Positions 61,166 to 64,000 of a stretch of DNA of 64,000 bases are shown piece by piece; the stretch's first letter is position 1, and each line of letters opens with the position of its first letter. This stretch comes from Candidatus Scatomonas pullistercoris (GTDB lineage: Bacteria > Bacillota > Clostridia > Lachnospirales > Lachnospiraceae). The stretch is from the NCBI GenBank assembly GCA_018713515.1, contig DVOO01000029.1, forward strand, positions 57,154 through 121,153. The letters are read 5' to 3'. The notes under the pieces were generated by a model, which was given only the letters and a program-made list of their open reading frames with translations, was not told the DNA's origin and searched no databases. Made by a program: the position numbers and the translations under genes.

Positions 61166-61178
61166 TTCGGGTTCGTAT

Positions 61179-61562
61179 TCAGTTCTTTTTCAGTTCTGCT
61201 CCGCATTTTGTGCAGAAAGCGCTGCCGGGTTTTACCGCAGCGCCACATTTTGTGCAAAAAGCACCGGCTTGCGTGGCAGTTGGCTGAGAAGGCACGGAAG
61301 CTTGAAAACGGTCTGCCAGGTTGCCGGACGCAGGCTCATTCTTTTGGCTTCTTTTTGCGAATTGATTGGCCACCGCATCGGTCGCCTTATCGATGCCCTT
61401 GCCCAGCATATTCTCAAGAAAACGAATGACCAGGAAACAAACTACGCTTCCAAGGATCGCAACGATCACGCCAATTGGGATGCTTTCCGTATAGGCTCCA
61501 GCAGCCATACCAAACAAAATACCTAAGATGATGCCGTTATACGCATAAGTTCTACTTCTCAT
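61179..61562 (-). CDS. Membrane protein with C-terminal double zinc ribbon
   Basis: This 127-residue protein has two N-terminal hydrophobic helices (AYNGIILGILFGMAAGAYTE and IPIGVIVAILGSVVCFLVIR). A charged linker contains NLADRF, and the end is FCTKCGAAVKPGSAFCTKCG, a complete CxxC-x10-CxxC zinc ribbon. It is the last gene of a cluster of small membrane, zinc-ribbon and lipoprotein genes that share strong GGAGG sites. Zinc ribbons of this kind are structural and found in many unrelated proteins, so no role is assigned. Confidence 0.85.
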   Translation of the reverse strand: MRSRTYAYNGIILGILFGMAAGAYTESIPIGVIVAILGSVVCFLVIRFLENMLGKGIDKATDAVANQFAKRSQKNEPASGNLADRFQASVPSQPTATQAGAFCTKCGAAVKPGSAFCTKCGAELKKN

Positions 61563-61575
61563 TTTTATTCCTCCA

Positions 61576-61755
61576 TTATTTGAATCGGTCTGCTAAATTC
61601 TGCTTTTCGGATTCCTTATAGGCACCCGATGCTCTGTCTTTCCGATCTTTGTTCTTATCTGCTGCTTTTGCAATTGTGTTATAGACAAGTTTACAAATCA
61701 CCATAAGCGCAGCTACAATTGCAGCAAAAATCGCAAATATTACATAATCGTTCAT
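61576..61755 (-). CDS. 59-residue single-helix membrane protein
   Basis: This gene is absent from the track because it is one residue below its limit. It starts behind AGGAGGAATTCT: MNDYVIFAIFAAIVAALMVI, one membrane helix, then a highly charged Lys/Asp/Arg segment ending in NLADRFK. The NLADRF hexapeptide also occurs in the linker of the zinc-ribbon protein encoded 14 bases downstream. The two may therefore be partial duplicates or share a binding partner. It is co-directional and close to both neighbours. Function is unknown. Confidence 0.75.
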   Translation of the reverse strand: MNDYVIFAIFAAIVAALMVICKLVYNTIAKAADKNKDRKDRASGAYKESEKQNLADRFK

Positions 61756-61773
61756 AGAATTCCTCCTGTTTCC

Positions 61774-62241
61774 TCACAAAATGCCGCGTTTTGTTTTGAT
61801 TTCATTCTTAACCGTAGACACCTGTGCATTCGGATCAAGCTGGACGAACATTTTCTCCACCATGGTAAGGAGCATATTCATTTCATTTTCAAAAGAAGGG
61901 CTTCCGTACTTTACTTTCCAGCTATCAAACTCAAATCGATGCACACTGTTTGCTTCGGTCTGTTCTACACAGTGAATACTTGCACTGAAATATATACCAC
62001 TGAATTTGACAGCCTTTGTGTTACCCTCCAGTGAAACGCCGGTTTTCTTTAAATCCAATGCTTTTAAGGCTGCGACATACTCCTCGTTTACAATCGGTCG
62101 AGTTGTAAAAATCTCTGCATATTCCACAAAGTCTTTTGCACGCTGGATGATTTTTCCCTGACCAATCAAGCGCCCTTTCCACCATGCCGAGAAGCCAATA
62201 GCTACAACAATCAAAACGACCGCTGCAATAATTCCACCCAT
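61774..62241 (-). CDS. Membrane-anchored protein of unknown function
   Basis: 155 residues with an N-terminal hydrophobic helix (IIAAVVLIVVAIGFSAWW), followed by a soluble, probably mixed alpha/beta part. No motif is recognised. A single cysteine lies in ASIHCVEQTEAN, and the C-terminus is basic (VKNEIKTKRGIL). Without a signal-peptidase site it is probably a type II or tail-out anchor. GGAGGAAAAAATT precedes the ATG. It belongs to the same co-directional small-protein cluster. Confidence 0.7.
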   Translation of the reverse strand: MGGIIAAVVLIVVAIGFSAWWKGRLIGQGKIIQRAKDFVEYAEIFTTRPIVNEEYVAALKALDLKKTGVSLEGNTKAVKFSGIYFSASIHCVEQTEANSVHRFEFDSWKVKYGSPSFENEMNMLLTMVEKMFVQLDPNAQVSTVKNEIKTKRGIL

Positions 62242-62321
62242 AATTTTTTCCTCCTTGTTTTTCCTTTCGTATTTCTATTTCTGTACCGCCATTACGAAAG
62301 CTGTGGTATCAGTGCCCATTT

Positions 62322-62717
62322 TTACGATTTTGGTGAGAAGACGGCGGACGGATCTCCGTAGTAGATATATCCGCTCTTTGCTTTCAAATACACCGTAAGC
62401 GTTCCGTCATCATTGGGTTCAACGGTAATCTTGTAGGCATCGTTTTTCTCTTTTGCCAGCAGACCGGAAACTGAACTCTGCCCGCCGGTGATCTCAAGCA
62501 CATAGCCATCGCCTTTTGCTTTGTATGTACCCGTATAATTCCAGTCCATGTAAAGCGTTGCAGTTCCGTCCGATTCAAATTCCAGGGCGCTGATGTCAAA
62601 GGCATAGCTCTCACATTCATAGTACCCGGACAAGGACGGCAAATCACTGCCGCCTCCGCAGGCGGTCAGCGACAATAGCGCGGCAATCGCCAGCAGCAAT
62701 GCAATCCACTTTTTCAT
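62322..62717 (-). CDS. Small lipoprotein with a probable beta-barrel/lipocalin-like domain
   Basis: 131 residues with a lipobox (LLSLTACGGGSD, Cys20). The mature part is about 110 residues rich in short beta strands: LSGYYECESYAFDISALEFE, GTATLYMDWNYTGTYKAK and GYVLEITGG. The repeating G-x-Y and G-T-Y pattern is like small lipocalin-type or META-like domains, and the same pattern is seen in the next lipoprotein. It ends with FSPKS. No catalytic residues are evident. It is the fourth gene from the downstream end of the cluster. Confidence 0.7.
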   Translation of the reverse strand: MKKWIALLLAIAALLSLTACGGGSDLPSLSGYYECESYAFDISALEFESDGTATLYMDWNYTGTYKAKGDGYVLEITGGQSSVSGLLAKEKNDAYKITVEPNDDGTLTVYLKAKSGYIYYGDPSAVFSPKS

Positions 62718-62737
62718 GAAAATCTTCTCCTTTATGT

Positions 62738-63055
62738 TTATTTTTTGAATTCGGTGCCACCAATGTTAATCACATTTCCCGACTGCGAAAAAGATTGCTC
62801 CCAAGTGTATTCCTGTCCAAACAGGGAATATGTGATGATGATTTGATCACCCTCGATCCGATACGTGCCGCTGGCATTGACGCCGAAAGCAGACATGGTC
62901 ACCTGGTCTCCGTCAAAAGTAAACGATTGGGAAATAAGACCTTGAGAGTGATATGTGCCATCGAGCTTTGAGCCTCCGCAGGCGGTCAACATTGTGGCAC
63001 ATAGGACGACGGCCAGTAGTACGGATAATAGACGTAATTTTACATTTGTTCTCAT
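62738..63055 (-). CDS. Small lipoprotein with a lipocalin-like domain
   Basis: 105 residues starting at MRTNVKLRLLSVLLAVVLCA behind GGAGGGA; the track adds 14 residues. The lipobox is TMLTACGGSK (Cys26). The short mature domain reads LDGTYHSQGLISQSFTFDGD, then GTYRIEGDQIIITYSLFG, a repeated GTY plus beta-strand pattern shared with the neighbouring lipoprotein. The pair may derive from duplication. It overlaps nothing and is 20 bases upstream of its paralogue. Confidence 0.72.
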   Translation of the reverse strand: MRTNVKLRLLSVLLAVVLCATMLTACGGSKLDGTYHSQGLISQSFTFDGDQVTMSAFGVNASGTYRIEGDQIIITYSLFGQEYTWEQSFSQSGNVINIGGTEFKK

Positions 63056-63121
63056 AATTCCCTCCTGATTTTTTGTAAAAGTCTTTTTATTTGTCACTAT
63101 AAAAAGCGATGTGCCCGGTTA

Positions 63122-63508
63122 TCATACCGGATCGTTTTTCAATCTTGCACCGCATTTCGTGCAGAACATGGAATGGCTGTCCATAGCAGCGCCGCACTGT
63201 GTGCAGTAAATTGTTTCCTTCGCAAAAGACGGGGTCTGTGCCTCCTCCGGTATAGCGGAAGGCTGCTTCTGCTGCAGTGCGGTTGTTTGCGGCTGCTAGG
63301 GCGAATAATACGACATCTGTGGATTGATGGAATTTATACCGCTATTGACTCTCTGCACGAAGGTTTGACGTTGCGGGGCGTTTTTTCGATAAAGCGCGAA
63401 AACCTGTATGGCAAATACGGCAATAAAACCGGTCCATGCCAAACCGTACAGGGCAACAATAATAATCAAAACATGAAAAGACTTGCTTTCATAATAGATT
63501 CCTCCCAT
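63122..63508 (-). pseudogene. Zinc-ribbon membrane protein interrupted by an in-frame amber codon
   Basis: The first 70 codons encode a membrane helix (VLIIIVALYGLAWTGFIAVF) and a Gln/Asn-rich linker ending SYYSP. TAG follows at 63296-63298, and the same frame continues open for 57 codons, beginning QPQTTALQQKQP and ending in a zinc ribbon (YCTQCGAAMD and FCTKCGARLK) before TGA at 63122. TAG in a glutamine-rich stretch suggests a C-to-T change of CAG. TAG followed by CAG is also a known read-through context. The strongest ribosome site (GGGAGGA) fits an out-of-frame ATG, so a second lesion is possible. The track shows only the first part. Confidence 0.75.
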
Positions 63509-63552
63509 TCTCTCTCTTTTAAACGTCTTCTTCCAGTATCAATAACATTATT

Positions 63553-63969
63553 TTACAGGTCGATATGACCGCCGTGCTCTGTATGCCCACTTGCTTTATC
63601 TACAGGGCGCTTTGTCCCGCAGGCACCGCAAAAATCCTCATCCGGCGGAAGCTCCCTGCCGCAGCCGGAGCAGAACACCTTTTGTTCTGCATGATCCGGT
63701 TCAGCCCGAAGCTGTTCTGGACGTCTGGTACCGCAGCCTGCACAAAACAGCTCATCCGACAGCAGTTCCCGGCCGCAGTTGATGCAGATTACTTTCTGAG
63801 CAGCATCAAAAGTGCCAACGCTCTGATAGACCGGCTGTCCATAAGGCTGTGCTATGGGCATTTGATAGACCGGTTTCTCCTTTTTATAAGGATGTGTCAG
63901 CCACCAGCCCAGAAGGAACGCCATAGGAATCAGAAACAGGATAGACAAACAGTATAATTCGCTGCGCAT
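63553..63969 (-). CDS. Membrane protein with two zinc ribbons
   Basis: About 138 residues from the ATG giving MRSELYCLSILFLIPMAFLL; a GTG six codons upstream is the alternative start. One membrane helix is followed by a Tyr/Pro/Gln linker. Two CxxC pairs per ribbon then give VICINCGRELLSDELFCAGC and VFCSGCGRELPPDEDFCGAC, and a His-rich tail follows (SGHTEHGGHIDL). The two ribbons differ enough to be old duplicates. It is the most upstream complete gene of the cluster, whose promoter lies beyond the window. The His-rich end could bind extra metal. Confidence 0.8.
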   Translation of the reverse strand: MRSELYCLSILFLIPMAFLLGWWLTHPYKKEKPVYQMPIAQPYGQPVYQSVGTFDAAQKVICINCGRELLSDELFCAGCGTRRPEQLRAEPDHAEQKVFCSGCGRELPPDEDFCGACGTKRPVDKASGHTEHGGHIDL

Positions 63970-64000
63970 AAAATAGATGTTTCCCACAAGATGCGCAAAG

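Overview
The window reads as chromosomal DNA of an anaerobic, endospore-forming Clostridia species, most like a butyrate-producing member of the Lachnospiraceae. The evidence is a complete clostridial butyryl-CoA operon, ptb-buk, cotJ spore-coat genes, a SigI/RsgI pair, a T-box leader and fairly GC-rich coding DNA with strong GGAGG ribosome binding sites. No species can be named from the sequence alone. About 50 real genes are present. Most lines of the ORF track are antisense shadows.

Layout. 0-8.5 kb (mostly minus strand): end of a BaiN-type flavoprotein, an RpiR regulator, an S66 LD-carboxypeptidase, a ferredoxin-tailed aldo/keto reductase, a tiny lipoprotein ORF, leuS and an EF-G paralogue. 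8.6-12.2 kb (plus): aroF-tyrA-aroA for aromatic amino acids, preceded by a perfect 27-bp palindrome. 12.3-21.7 kb (minus): a ChvE/MmsAB-type sugar ABC importer and, upstream, a membrane-anchored sugar sensor, histidine kinase and AraC-type response regulator plus a second sugar-binding lipoprotein. This is a three-component sugar-sensing system likely to switch on the importer. 21.8-30.2 kb: thl-crt-hbd-bcd-etfB-etfA on the minus strand and, divergently, ptb and buk. Together they carry acetyl-CoA to butyrate with ATP formation.

30.3-46.3 kb: alpha/beta hydrolase, CsoR-type copper sensor, a 26-residue membrane peptide, Lrp regulator, MATE exporter, a two-gene ABC transporter, a cotJA-cotJB fusion with cotJC, a MoxR-DUF58-transglutaminase operon, a flavodoxin-fold reductase, trkA-trkH and a PatB/MalY aminotransferase. 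46.4-56.5 kb: two paralogous heterodimeric ABC exporter pairs flank leuA, which has a T-box leader. One pair has lost its 5' end together with the 5' end of a head-to-head LysR gene, at a single 8-bp microhomology breakpoint.

56.5-64 kb: an ECF-like sigma factor carrying its own C-terminal membrane helix, a truncated plsY-like gene, tRNA-Pro(GGG), then sigI, rsgI and a PepSY lipoprotein. The last two end in long aspartate-rich tails, and the sequences before sigI and the lipoprotein share the same CCCC-N19-CGTA spacing. The final 2.8 kb is a more AT-rich cluster of small membrane proteins, double zinc ribbons and small lipoproteins with no recognised function. One zinc-ribbon gene there is split by an in-frame amber codon. 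The SigI/RsgI/Asp-tail unit and the zinc-ribbon/lipoprotein cluster are the best candidates for undescribed biology.
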